Origin: Willaertia magna
Taxonomy: Eukaryota; Heterolobosea; Eutetramitea; Acrasida; Naegleriidae
DNA: 17,943 nt
Direction of reading: 5' to 3'
NCBI GenBank assembly: GCA_902984215.1
Contig: CADWAF010002867.1
Coordinates: forward strand, 1-17,943
A program made the position numbers and the translations under genes. The notes beneath the pieces were generated by a model. It was given only the letters and a program-made list of their open reading frames with translations. It was not told the origin of the DNA and ran no database searches. Shown here piece after piece: positions 7,303 to 14,802 of this stretch (positions are counted from its first letter, which is position 1; each line of letters opens with the position of its first letter).

Positions 7303-8697
7303 AATAGTTTTTGGTTTGCGAACCTGAATGTTTAAATTTAAAAAATAATGATTTCCCTTCTTTTCTAAAATTTACTCGTAATATAATTAAAAGGTCATAG
7401 GCATATTTATTATGTTTATTATTATTGTAATCTTTATTATTATCAACAATTAGGGAAATTGGTAGTAATAAAATTGTCACCCAAATATTTCTTATCACAT
7501 TGAGGAACTCTTTCTTCTTTTGTTGTGCATGCGCATCTGTTTTTCTATTCATCACACCAATCTTCAATTGATTTAGACATTCCATATTAATGTCATCTCT
7601 TGTAAATTTCATTGCAGTCTTAATAATAAATTGTCTTGTTTTCTCATCAGCTGGTTTATATCCCATCTGCATAAATTTATAATACCTCATAATCTTTGAG
7701 GGATTACCTTTAGCCCAGAAATTCCAATATTTCTCTTTGACTGGAATTCTAATTACCTTTTCTAAAAGGTCCTTAATTCCTTGGCCATCACCAGTGGATC
7801 TATAATACATTTATTAATTGGATCATACCACAAAGAATTGCATGTGAAATCTCTACAAATGTTATCACGAACTAAATCTGTTCCAAAACATTGAGGGATA
7901 TATGATTTAACTGAATGGGTGTCGTTATTAAGGCCACTGATTGCCTTTCCTTCAAAGAATGAATTACAAGCTCTATTACCAATAATAACTAAACCTCTTG
8001 GACCAGGTGGTGAAGGTTCTTTTGGCCACTTTCGTGCTATTGTCTGACAAAATTCTTGTGTTGGACAACCAAATCTAATGTTAATATCTTTCACTTTTTT
8101 CAAAATATTTTGTACATTTGTTTCTTTATCTTTCAACACTGCATAAATAACATCCCTTACTGCGCCTCCAACAACAAAAATAGGAATGCCTTGATCTATG
8201 CAATGTGTCATTACTTGAAGGTAAGTGGCTGCTGGAGAGACACCTTGTAGTTGTTGATTAAGGACAATATCAAACACATTAGCAATAGTAGAGTTCTCAT
8301 AAACACAAACTTTAGATCTGAACCAAGGTTGTTCAATCTTTGAGTTTTGGGGTAAAGTTATTTCTGATTTTGGAACGCTTTTAATAAATCCATCGAACAC
8401 TCCTCTTCCAGTTTTCTTATAGCAAACTAAATTTCCGTTTGTAGTGTGGAAACCACTTTTTTCCAAACCCATAAAGCAATAGTCATTATCTGTCTTATTG
8501 TTTGTTGTGATGGTTACCGGAAGGCTAGCTGATTTCTCCCAAGATTTTGCATGAGGTTTCATTTTACTCTTGTCAACTGCCACTAATCCATCAATTTTTG
8601 GTTGTTTGTGTTGAGTTTTCTCGTGTTTCTTATGTAAGGTAAAGAAATCCAAATGATATTGTAATCCACTATCCTTAGAACTGTTATCACTATTCAC
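7253..8697 (-). pseudogene. Class II tRNA nucleotidyltransferase/poly(A) polymerase-head-like gene, frameshifted (copy 1)
   Basis: The family motifs appear in order on the minus strand: FVVGGAVRD (about 8151-8180), DINIRF where the family has DxD (about 8075), RDFTCNSLWYD with IIDPxGDGQG, and GNPSKIMRYYKF. These are the head of CCA-adding and bacterial-type poly(A) polymerases, which add nucleotides to RNA 3' ends. The second metal-binding Asp of DxD is Asn, so activity is doubtful. At 7791-7797 one base is missing compared with the second copy (+ strand, about 15315), moving the frame; both frames are clearly homologous on each side. At the 5' end there is no ATG: the frame starts at a GTG overlapping the stop of the leader ORF 8694-9320 in a -1 relation. 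After about residue 150 of the downstream frame similarity stops and the frame runs through AT-rich DNA into the antisense of tRNA-Glu. It is either decayed or dependent on frameshifting or unseen splicing. Confidence 0.75.
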
Positions 8698-9320
8698 CTT
8701 TGTTGTCTTGCAGTTTTGTTGGTAGGATATTCTAAATCAATAATTTTCCAAGCTGCAGAAATGTCAAAGTTTGTTCTTTGTAAAACAGATATTACCTTAC
8801 TTCTCTCCACTCCTTGTCTGGACTTGGACACTCCCTCAATAATTCTTTGTTGAAGAGGTGTAAATTCATTCGACGAAAATGATTGAATTACACTGGAATT
8901 TGAGAAAGGTGTAGTATTTGAAAATTGAGAACTAACGTGGTCTGTCTCTAATGAATGAAAATATTCTTCAGAATAATTATTAATTTTGTACTGAAATTCA
9001 CTGAATGGCATTCTTTCATTCATTTCAGAGTTACTTTTATCAGTATTTGATGAATAATTAGAGGAATATCTACTACTGCCGCTAGTAAGGCTTGGTTTAT
9101 GATAATAAGTGCCAGAATAATCTTCAGAACTATTTGTGAGTTCATCATTATATATTTGAGTACTAGTAGGTTTAAAAATAAAATTTGATTCACATAAAGT
9201 CTCTACAAAAGGATTTGTTAGTGTTGTAGTAATTTTACATTCCACTGTTACATCAATTAAATTGCAAATTTCCTGATCGTTCGCTTCAATTGTTTCTAGT
9301 TTTTTGAGGTTTCGATTCAT
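8694..9320 (-). CDS. Leader-tagged Ser/Asn-rich protein, 208 aa, possible N-terminal part of the nucleotidyltransferase gene
   Basis: ATG at 9320 follows the shared promoter block. The first 30 residues (MNRNLKKLETIEANDQEICN) match the leaders of the genes at 15775 and 17188. Residues about 35-150 are Ser/Asn/Thr/Tyr-rich and probably disordered. The last 55 residues look folded: PLQQRIIEGVSKSRQGVERS, then a pattern of three short helices including TNFDISAAWKIIDLEYP, which resembles UBA/CUE-type ubiquitin-binding bundles (weak, by eye). It ends at TGA in AAAGGTGAATAG, where the next frame (nucleotidyltransferase-like) begins one base back. The same AAGGTGAGTAGTGAT string starts the homology in the second nucleotidyltransferase copy, so the junction is an old boundary (exon edge or fusion point). 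No intron joining the two frames could be placed. Confidence 0.6.
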   Translation of the reverse strand: MNRNLKKLETIEANDQEICNLIDVTVECKITTTLTNPFVETLCESNFIFKPTSTQIYNDELTNSSEDYSGTYYHKPSLTSGSSRYSSNYSSNTDKSNSEMNERMPFSEFQYKINNYSEEYFHSLETDHVSSQFSNTTPFSNSSVIQSFSSNEFTPLQQRIIEGVSKSRQGVERSKVISVLQRTNFDISAAWKIIDLEYPTNKTARQQR

Positions 9321-9418
9321 TTTATTAAAAAGTTTATTTGTGGATACAAGCCTTCTGGCAAGGTTTTATTCGAAACACATTTTCAAATTAATTTTTAGGA
9401 CTTCAAATAAAACTGTCC
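9321..9418 (-). promoter_or_regulatory. Shared promoter/5'UTR block, copy 1
   Basis: Read on the minus strand this runs from GGACAGTTTTATTTGAAGT through AATTAATTTGAAAATGTG, TTTCGAATAAAA, GCTTGTATCCA and AAATAAACTTTTTAATAAAA to the ATG at 9320. Nearly the same sequence precedes the ATGs at 15775 and 17188 on the + strand. Conservation exceeds what unrelated AT-rich spacers show and continues into the coding leader. It probably contains the core promoter and transcription start. Confidence 0.75.
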
Positions 9419-9471
9419 CCGACAAGGCTTTGAAGTGTTGATTTTTTTTTGTAAATCCGGGTAATGTTATA

Positions 9472-9502
9472 TTTTTGGCGGGAAAATATTACTGCAGTAA
9501 TA
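9472..9502. promoter_or_regulatory. E2F-like site next to a 16-bp palindrome
   Basis: TTTTTGGCGGGAAAA (9472-9486) contains the full E2F/DP consensus TTTGGCGGGAAA. Directly adjoining is TATTACTGCAGTAATA (9487-9502), a perfect 16-base palindrome. Both lie about 150-180 bases before the leader gene start at 9320. G/C-rich strings are rare in this spacer, so the match is notable, but binding is unproven. Confidence 0.4.
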
Positions 9503-9549
9503 ATCTATCAGTCCAGCAAACAAAACAACTTTATTGAAGTAAATTACTT

Positions 9550-10149
9550 TTAAAACTTTGCAAATCCAATAATACACAACAATAACCCTATTGGAGGGCA
9601 AGGAATAAAACAACAACATCCCATAATTAAATATCCCCAAGCTTCTGAACTATCATTTGAACTATAATCCACTCTTCTATAATTATTCCTACTACTGGTA
9701 TTCGTTACATAATAAGTTGGTTGTGACTCCTCATATCTCTTATTAATTAATCTTTTAATTGCATTAAGAGCTAATTCAGAAACTAAAAGAATTTTACCAT
9801 TTACTTTATCATTCATTCTTAAAGCAACTAAAACAGAATCATCCACTCCAATGGCAGTTGTTTTTTTATTAAGTTCAATAGTGAAAACTCTTGTGACTTG
9901 AATTAAACCGTCTTTTGGATCTTTACAAACTGAATTATCAACTACAATACATACTTCACGAATTAGTGATAACATTCCTTGAAGTTGTGTAAGAGATCCT
10001 GTATAGGAAGTTCTTGGAATATTATAGACTTTCACCATTTGTTCTAAAACTGCATTGGCTACTGCATCATCTCCATTTAATCTTTCACCGTTACCGAATG
10101 GATCAACGTAAGCTGTGTATGATATTTCTTCTCCAACCAGTGCTGACAT
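9550..10149 (-). CDS. Hypothetical protein with Cys-rich hydrophobic C-terminal anchor, 199 aa
   Basis: ATG at 10149 in an AAAAATG context; the frame ends with TAA. I do not recognise the family. Residues 1-135 look like a compact soluble alpha/beta domain with strands such as REVCIVVDN, TRVFTIELN and SVLVALRM, and a helix SELALNAIKRLINKRY. A polar linker rich in Ser, Asn and Tyr (about 138-168) leads to GYLIMGCCCFIPCPPIGLLL at about 172-191, continuing to the C-terminus: one hydrophobic segment with four Cys and two or three Pro. There is no signal peptide. This suggests a tail-anchored cytosolic protein, with the CCC cluster as a possible palmitoylation site, or a Cys-rich PLAC8-like tail in miniature. 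It lies downstream of the Asn-rich gene on the same strand, 157 bases apart. Confidence 0.75.
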   Translation of the reverse strand: MSALVGEEISYTAYVDPFGNGERLNGDDAVANAVLEQMVKVYNIPRTSYTGSLTQLQGMLSLIREVCIVVDNSVCKDPKDGLIQVTRVFTIELNKKTTAIGVDDSVLVALRMNDKVNGKILLVSELALNAIKRLINKRYEESQPTYYVTNTSSRNNYRRVDYSSNDSSEAWGYLIMGCCCFIPCPPIGLLLCIIGFAKF

Positions 10150-10306
10150 TTTTATTAAAATATATTACTAAAGAAAATACCAGTTCTGTTTGACTGACAG
10201 GTTCAACCGGATATAAAGCCTTTCGTTTTTCAAAAAGCGGTATCCAGTAGTAAGACTAATCAAAATGATTATAATTTTCTTTTTTTAGTTTAGGTAATTA
10301 AAGAAT
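10150..10306. other. Short spacer with promoter of the 10149 gene
   Basis: 157 bases between two minus-strand genes. GGTTCAACCGG with short inverted symmetry lies at about 10200-10210 next to ATATAAA. No gene is seen. Confidence 0.4.
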
Positions 10307-12457
10307 TTATTCTAGACCTAGAGCTTTCATTTCTTTTTTTTGACAAAATAAAAACCACTTTTCACAACTGGTTTTTTCTTTAACACTTCTAATAATAGCA
10401 TTTCCAAAATTTAAAATTTTTGTACGTTTTTCATTTTCACTTAATTTTAAATTATCTTGAATTTTTAAAATTTTTTGTAAACAATCTTCCCATTGTCCTT
10501 TTGTAATTAATTTCATATCCATTAATAAAATTACTTGTTGATACACTTCATGTTCTATCCACCAAAATGGTAATTCTTTTTTCGTGACCGTTTTTTGTTG
10601 TTGTTGTTGCGTTGTATTATTGCTTTTTGATTGTTGTTGTTGTAATTGATTCGCTAAATTTTTCTTTAATATTTGTAAAGCATAAGGTCCAGCATTTACA
10701 ATATTATCATCATTATTTAATAACATTTCATTAATTGCAGAGTTGACCATTACATTTAATTTATTTACAACATTATTAGGAGAAGGAGATGAAGGTGTTA
10801 ACGGTGTTGACGGTGTTACAGCAACCTTATTAGATGACATACTTTTCCTTATTGGTGTGTTAAAACTAGAGTTATTATTATTAATTGTACCATTATTTGT
10901 GATATTGTTATTGGTATGAATAATAGTTGTAGAAGGAGGAGAAGTAGATGTACTTGTCATTATTGGAAAGTAAATTTCTTGTTTCATTCTTTTTGAATTA
11001 TTAGTAATTGGCGTTAAATTACTTGTTATTCCAATAATATCTAATTTTTCTTCTTCTTTAATTTTAATTTTCCAATTGTCATCATTTTCTTCTTCTCCTT
11101 CATCCTTCATCTTGTTATTAGTACTATTGTTATTAATACTATTATTGTTAGCAGTGGAAGTAGAAGAAATAAAACTATCAGGCCTTTTCATACTACTATT
11201 CCCGTTATTATTATTATTATTACTAGTAACAACAGTAGATGTATTATTATTAGTTGAATTATTTGAATTATTTGTTTGTTTAATATCAATTATTCTATAT
11301 AACAATTCAGTAGCATGCTTTATGGGACAAATATAATCAATTTGATTTGTATACAAATTATTATTCATTGAACCATTATTATTATTATTTGAACTATTTG
11401 TTGAACAAATATTGGAATTTCCAACATTTGAATTTCCAAATTTTCTTTTCAATTCAAAATGTTTCTTCCAAATTAATTGATCTCTTTCTAAAAAATTTTC
11501 CCATTCTTGAAAATTTATTCTTTTAATTTTTCTTAATAATTTTAATTTTTCATAAATTGGATGATTCCATATAACCCAACAATTATCTGATTTATTACCA
11601 TATGTTGTTGTATGATGATTATTATTAGAAGAAGAAGATTCTTTATTATTAAGGCTGGCATTATTGTTGTTGTTATTACTATTAAGGACATTATTATTTA
11701 TAAAAGAAGAAGAAGAAGAATGATTATTATTTGTAAGTTTTAATTTTTGTGGAGAAGAAGAAGAATGATGAGGAATGGTTGTCTTTAAACCACAATTATT
11801 ATATGCGTTATTATTAATATTATTGTGGTGATTATTACAATTATTTGTTATAAAAGAATTATTGTTGTGAATTGGAAAATTATTAGAAGATAATTGTTTA
11901 AAATTTGAAAAAGTTTGTTGTAAATATTGTTGTAATTCTTGTTGAAAAGTAAATATCTTTTTATCCAAATAAAATTGAATTTCACTTATATCAATCATTT
12001 GTTTTGATGTTGTTGTACAATTTGTTGTGTTAAAAGAATTATTATTTGTTATTATTGAATTATTTGTTAGTGGAATATTAGATTGTAAAGTTAAAGAATT
12101 ATTTAGATTGTTATTATTATTTAGGTTGTTGTTTAGGTTGTTAGTATTGTTGTTATTTAGTTTTTGAAAATTTTCGGTCATTAATTTTTGTTTACTTTTT
12201 AAAATTAAATTCTTTTTAAATTGTAATAAATGATTATATTTTTTCTTTTTACGTATTTTACTATTCATTCTTTTATTATTATTTACACTATTATTTTGTA
12301 ATTTATTGTTACTATTGTTATTACTATTATTATTATTATTATTATTATTGTTATTATTGGTGTGAGAAGAAGAAGAGCTAGAGGAGGAACCCTTGACTAC
12401 CGACGACAATGGTGGAGCTGTCAATAATAATGGATTAAGATTTAAATTGGATTTCAT
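10307..12457 (-). CDS. Asn-rich protein with two copies of a WIxH...WE repeat, 716 aa
   Basis: ATG at 12457 follows an A-rich leader; the single frame ends at TAG. About two thirds of the protein is low-complexity Asn/Ser/Thr with runs of up to about a dozen Asn, plus a basic patch near residues 64-92 (KRMNSKIRKKKKYNHLLQFK) that could be a nuclear localisation signal. Two folded islands stand out, at about 292-340 and 630-690. Both follow W-x-I-x-x-H-x(2)-Y-x(4)-LL-x(2)-(I/M)-K-x-I-x(4)-W-E-x(2)-L, so they are related repeats. The second is followed by a charged, probably helical C-terminus (EKRTKILNFGNAIIRSVKEK). A short acidic segment lies near 455. I know no family with this signature. A nuclear regulatory role would be a guess from composition (Asn-rich, basic patch). 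Confidence 0.85.
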   Translation of the reverse strand: MKSNLNLNPLLLTAPPLSSVVKGSSSSSSSSHTNNNNNNNNNNNSNNNSNNKLQNNSVNNNKRMNSKIRKKKKYNHLLQFKKNLILKSKQKLMTENFQKLNNNNTNNLNNNLNNNNNLNNSLTLQSNIPLTNNSIITNNNSFNTTNCTTTSKQMIDISEIQFYLDKKIFTFQQELQQYLQQTFSNFKQLSSNNFPIHNNNSFITNNCNNHHNNINNNAYNNCGLKTTIPHHSSSSPQKLKLTNNNHSSSSSFINNNVLNSNNNNNNASLNNKESSSSNNNHHTTTYGNKSDNCWVIWNHPIYEKLKLLRKIKRINFQEWENFLERDQLIWKKHFELKRKFGNSNVGNSNICSTNSSNNNNNGSMNNNLYTNQIDYICPIKHATELLYRIIDIKQTNNSNNSTNNNTSTVVTSNNNNNNGNSSMKRPDSFISSTSTANNNSINNNSTNNKMKDEGEEENDDNWKIKIKEEEKLDIIGITSNLTPITNNSKRMKQEIYFPIMTSTSTSPPSTTIIHTNNNITNNGTINNNNSSFNTPIRKSMSSNKVAVTPSTPLTPSSPSPNNVVNKLNVMVNSAINEMLLNNDDNIVNAGPYALQILKKNLANQLQQQQSKSNNTTQQQQQKTVTKKELPFWWIEHEVYQQVILLMDMKLITKGQWEDCLQKILKIQDNLKLSENEKRTKILNFGNAIIRSVKEKTSCEKWFLFCQKKEMKALGLE

Positions 12458-12974
12458 TTTATTTTTTTTTAATTAAATTTATTTTTTATTGACGCTTCAA
12501 AATTCAATAAAAATGAAGAAATTTGATTTTCATGTGAATATGCATATTCTTCTCCTGTCCTATCGGAAGCGAAAAGGCTAGCTGATAGAAGAAGGGTATG
12601 ATGGGAAGGTGATGGGTAATGTTGTTTTTGAAAAGAAAACTAGGATTGGATGTATGTATTATTATTATAAATAGAAAAGGAAATTATGAGATGCCCATTG
12701 ATTTTTACGGAATCAAATTGTTTGAATTCAAAAATATAAATCTTAATTTACCTAGTTAATAATTTAAAGTAAAAATCTATAGAAAGTTATATCATTTATA
12801 AAGTAAAAGGTTAAATGGAGTAATTTAAAAAGAAGAATCTAAAATAAGCATTGCAATCATATTGTCATTCGAAACATTAAGAAAATTTCCAATCGGATAT
12901 TTCTTTGAAAATCTATTTAAGCTTAACACACAACGGTTTACATAGTCATAGCAACATTAAAAAAACATTAAAGA
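12458..12974. other. Divergent promoter region between the Asn-rich gene and catalase
   Basis: 517 bases with no supported frame. The two genes point away from each other, so the region should hold both promoters. TATTATTATTATAAATAG (about 12657) and ATTTAAGCTTAACACACAACGG (about 12915) are possible core elements. A G/C-richer patch lies at about 12555-12615. No clear shared operator was found. Confidence 0.5.
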
Positions 12975-14600
12975 ATGGAATCCATTAAAAAGATTGGTGA
13001 AGCAGCAACTAACATGTTAGGCGTTGGTGAAACTTCAACTTCAATGTCTACAAACTTTGGTGTACCAAACTCAATGGCTCATACAGGTACTCTTACTAAG
13101 GCAACTGGTTGTCCAATTGGTCATGTAAAAGATAGTATGACTGCAGGTGCTTATGGTCCAGTTGTTGTAAGTGATGTTGGTTTACTTGAAAAGGTTTTAC
13201 AATTTAATAGAGAGAAAATCCCTGCAAGAAATGTTCATGCTTTAGGTATTGGTTGTTATGGTACTTTTACTGTCACAAATGATATTACAAAATATACAAA
13301 AGCAAAAGTATTTTCACAAGTTGGTAAGAAGACTGAATTATTTGCAAGATTTTCAGGTATTTTCACAGAACAAGGTGATCCAGAAACTGTTAGAGATCCA
13401 AGAGGATTTGCTATTAAATTCTATACAGAAGAAGGTAATTGGGATTTATTGGGTATTAATACCCCTGTATTTGCCGTTAGAGATGCAAAACCGGGCCCTG
13501 ATCAAGTACACGCATTTAAAAGAAATCCAAGAAATGGATGTTGGAATCCAACACAAACATTTGACTTTGTAGCAAACCATCCTGAAGGATTACATCAATT
13601 TGCAATGATGTATTCTGATCGTTCTGGTACTCCAGCTAGTTTTCGTACAATGAATGCATATGGATGTCATACCTTTAGTTTAATTAATGAAAATAATGAA
13701 AGATTTTGGGTAAAATTCCATATTATTAGTTTACAAGGTGCACAAGGTTTTAATTTACAACAAGCAAAGGCAGTTGCTGGAGAAGATCCTAATTTCCTTT
13801 CTCGTGATTTATTAACTGCAATTGACCAAGGAAATTTCCCACGTTGGAGATTATCTATTCAAATTATGCCTGAAGCTGAAGGTTATACACATCCATGGAC
13901 ATTTGATGCAACAAAAGTTTGGAAACATAGAGATTATCCATTAATTGAAGTTGGTATTATTGAAATGAATAGAAATATTACTGATTACTTTACAGAAACA
14001 GAACAAGTTGCATTCTCACCTGCCACATTTGTTCCAGGTATTGGTTTATCACCAGATAAGCTTTTACAAGGTCGTTTATTAATTTATGATGATACACAAC
14101 ATCATCGTATTGGTCCTAATTATAAACAATTATATATTAATCGTCCCCATGCAATGGAACCTAATCACAATTATGTTGGTGGTAATATGCATATTGAAAT
14201 TAAAGATAAATTCCCACATTATTCTGGTAGTGTATTTGGCGGGTTAGCACCAAATCCAAAGTATATTGAACCTCCACTAAAATGTACTGGAGATGCAGGT
14301 TATTATAATTATCCAAATGAAGGTACTGATGAAGATTATTATGGTCAAGTTAGAGATTTCTGGAATGTATTAAATGATGAACAAAAGAATAATATGTGTG
14401 AAAACTTTGCTGCTGATTTAGAAAAAGTAACTGAAGAAAAGATTGTTACAATGATGTTAAATCATTTTGCAAAATGTGATCCAATGTGGGCACAAATGGT
14501 TGAAATTAAAATTAGAGATCGTAAACAAGGTAAAAAGACTAATAATGAAAAGTTAGTTGAAACTCTTGCAAATGATTTATTAAGTGTTAAACCAATTTAA
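12975..14600 (+). CDS. Haem catalase (hydrogen peroxide dismutation)
   Basis: 541 aa from ATG at 12975 to TAA, single exon. It converts 2 H2O2 to water and oxygen. The distal His is His88 in ARNVHALGIGCYG, the distal Asn is Asn162 in GINTPVF, and the proximal haem-ligand Tyr is Tyr371 in RLLIYDDTQHHRIGPNY, with Arg367 beside it. Signature blocks are in the usual order: RDPRGFAIKFYTEEGNWDLL, NPRN, the NAYGCHTFSLIN and WVKFH segments, LTKVW-like TKVWKHRDYPL, and VEQ-like TETEQVAFSP. An N-terminal extension of about 50 residues, rich in Ser, Thr and Met, precedes the usual start (DSMTAGAYGPVV). The C-terminus ends VKPI, so no SKL-type peroxisomal signal is present; there is no obvious signal peptide. 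Length fits the small-subunit type. Codon use is even and strongly A/T-ending, as in a well-expressed gene here. Confidence 0.97.
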   Translation: MESIKKIGEAATNMLGVGETSTSMSTNFGVPNSMAHTGTLTKATGCPIGHVKDSMTAGAYGPVVVSDVGLLEKVLQFNREKIPARNVHALGIGCYGTFTVTNDITKYTKAKVFSQVGKKTELFARFSGIFTEQGDPETVRDPRGFAIKFYTEEGNWDLLGINTPVFAVRDAKPGPDQVHAFKRNPRNGCWNPTQTFDFVANHPEGLHQFAMMYSDRSGTPASFRTMNAYGCHTFSLINENNERFWVKFHIISLQGAQGFNLQQAKAVAGEDPNFLSRDLLTAIDQGNFPRWRLSIQIMPEAEGYTHPWTFDATKVWKHRDYPLIEVGIIEMNRNITDYFTETEQVAFSPATFVPGIGLSPDKLLQGRLLIYDDTQHHRIGPNYKQLYINRPHAMEPNHNYVGGNMHIEIKDKFPHYSGSVFGGLAPNPKYIEPPLKCTGDAGYYNYPNEGTDEDYYGQVRDFWNVLNDEQKNNMCENFAADLEKVTEEKIVTMMLNHFAKCDPMWAQMVEIKIRDRKQGKKTNNEKLVETLANDLLSVKPI

Positions 14601-14792
14601 ATTATTTGATTGATTGACGAATGTAATGATTATTGAATTTAATTATTATTTATTATTTAAATAAAATATAAATTTGTTTTACTTAAATTTTTTTTTGTGT
14701 GACCCTGCCTGACCTTAATGAAATGACAAGTCGAATAAAGCTTAACTGTGAAATGGTGCTTGGAGGCAGTTTACTCACCTAACCTTAATAAA
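14601..14792. other. Catalase 3' flank and junction into the duplicated zone
   Basis: AATAAAATATAAA and a T-run at about 14655-14696 fit a polyadenylation region. After it come CCTGACCTTAAT (about 14709) and CCTAACCTTAAT (about 14778), two near-identical strings 70 bases apart. The second lies in the loop of the hairpin at 14772-14802. Confidence 0.45.
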
Positions 14793-14802
14793 AAGGTGAG
14801 TA
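14772..14802. repeat. Inverted repeat TACTCACCT/AGGTGAGTA at the edge of pseudogene copy 2
   Basis: Nine perfect pairs separated by 13 bases. The 3' arm overlaps the first bases (AAGGTGAGTAG) that are homologous to nucleotidyltransferase copy 1, so the hairpin marks the duplication edge. It may reflect the rearrangement mechanism or chance. Confidence 0.6.

Noticed and set aside
7253..7500. C-terminal 80 residues of the frame ending in tRNA-Glu as a real protein domain
   Set aside because: Composition is Asn/Lys/Ile-rich like random AT-rich DNA, the second copy has no match, and the end is antisense tRNA.
7785..7800. Programmed ribosomal frameshift at 7797
   Set aside because: No slippery heptamer is visible, and the other copy has the frame intact at this place; a simple deletion explains it.
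8583..8697. Intron on the minus strand from GTGAAT (8697) to ATTAG (8583), joining the leader ORF to the nucleotidyltransferase frame
   Set aside because: The divergence of this stretch between the two copies and the GT...AG ends looked attractive, but the splice leaves two bases in the leader frame and gives an immediate stop. Both copies also keep an open frame through the stretch, so it is better seen as a variable coding linker.
11076..11336. Leu-rich ORF on the + strand inside the Asn-rich gene
   Set aside because: It is the antisense of Asn/Ser/Thr repeats (AAT/AAC read backwards gives Leu/Ile/Val). The same applies to the hydrophobic minus-strand frames opposite the Gln runs of the dynamin gene (4328-5343) and opposite the protease linker (1993-2259).
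12458..12974. Regulatory palindrome shared by the divergent pair Asn-rich gene/catalase
   Set aside because: Only short AT-rich symmetries were seen, as expected by chance in such DNA.
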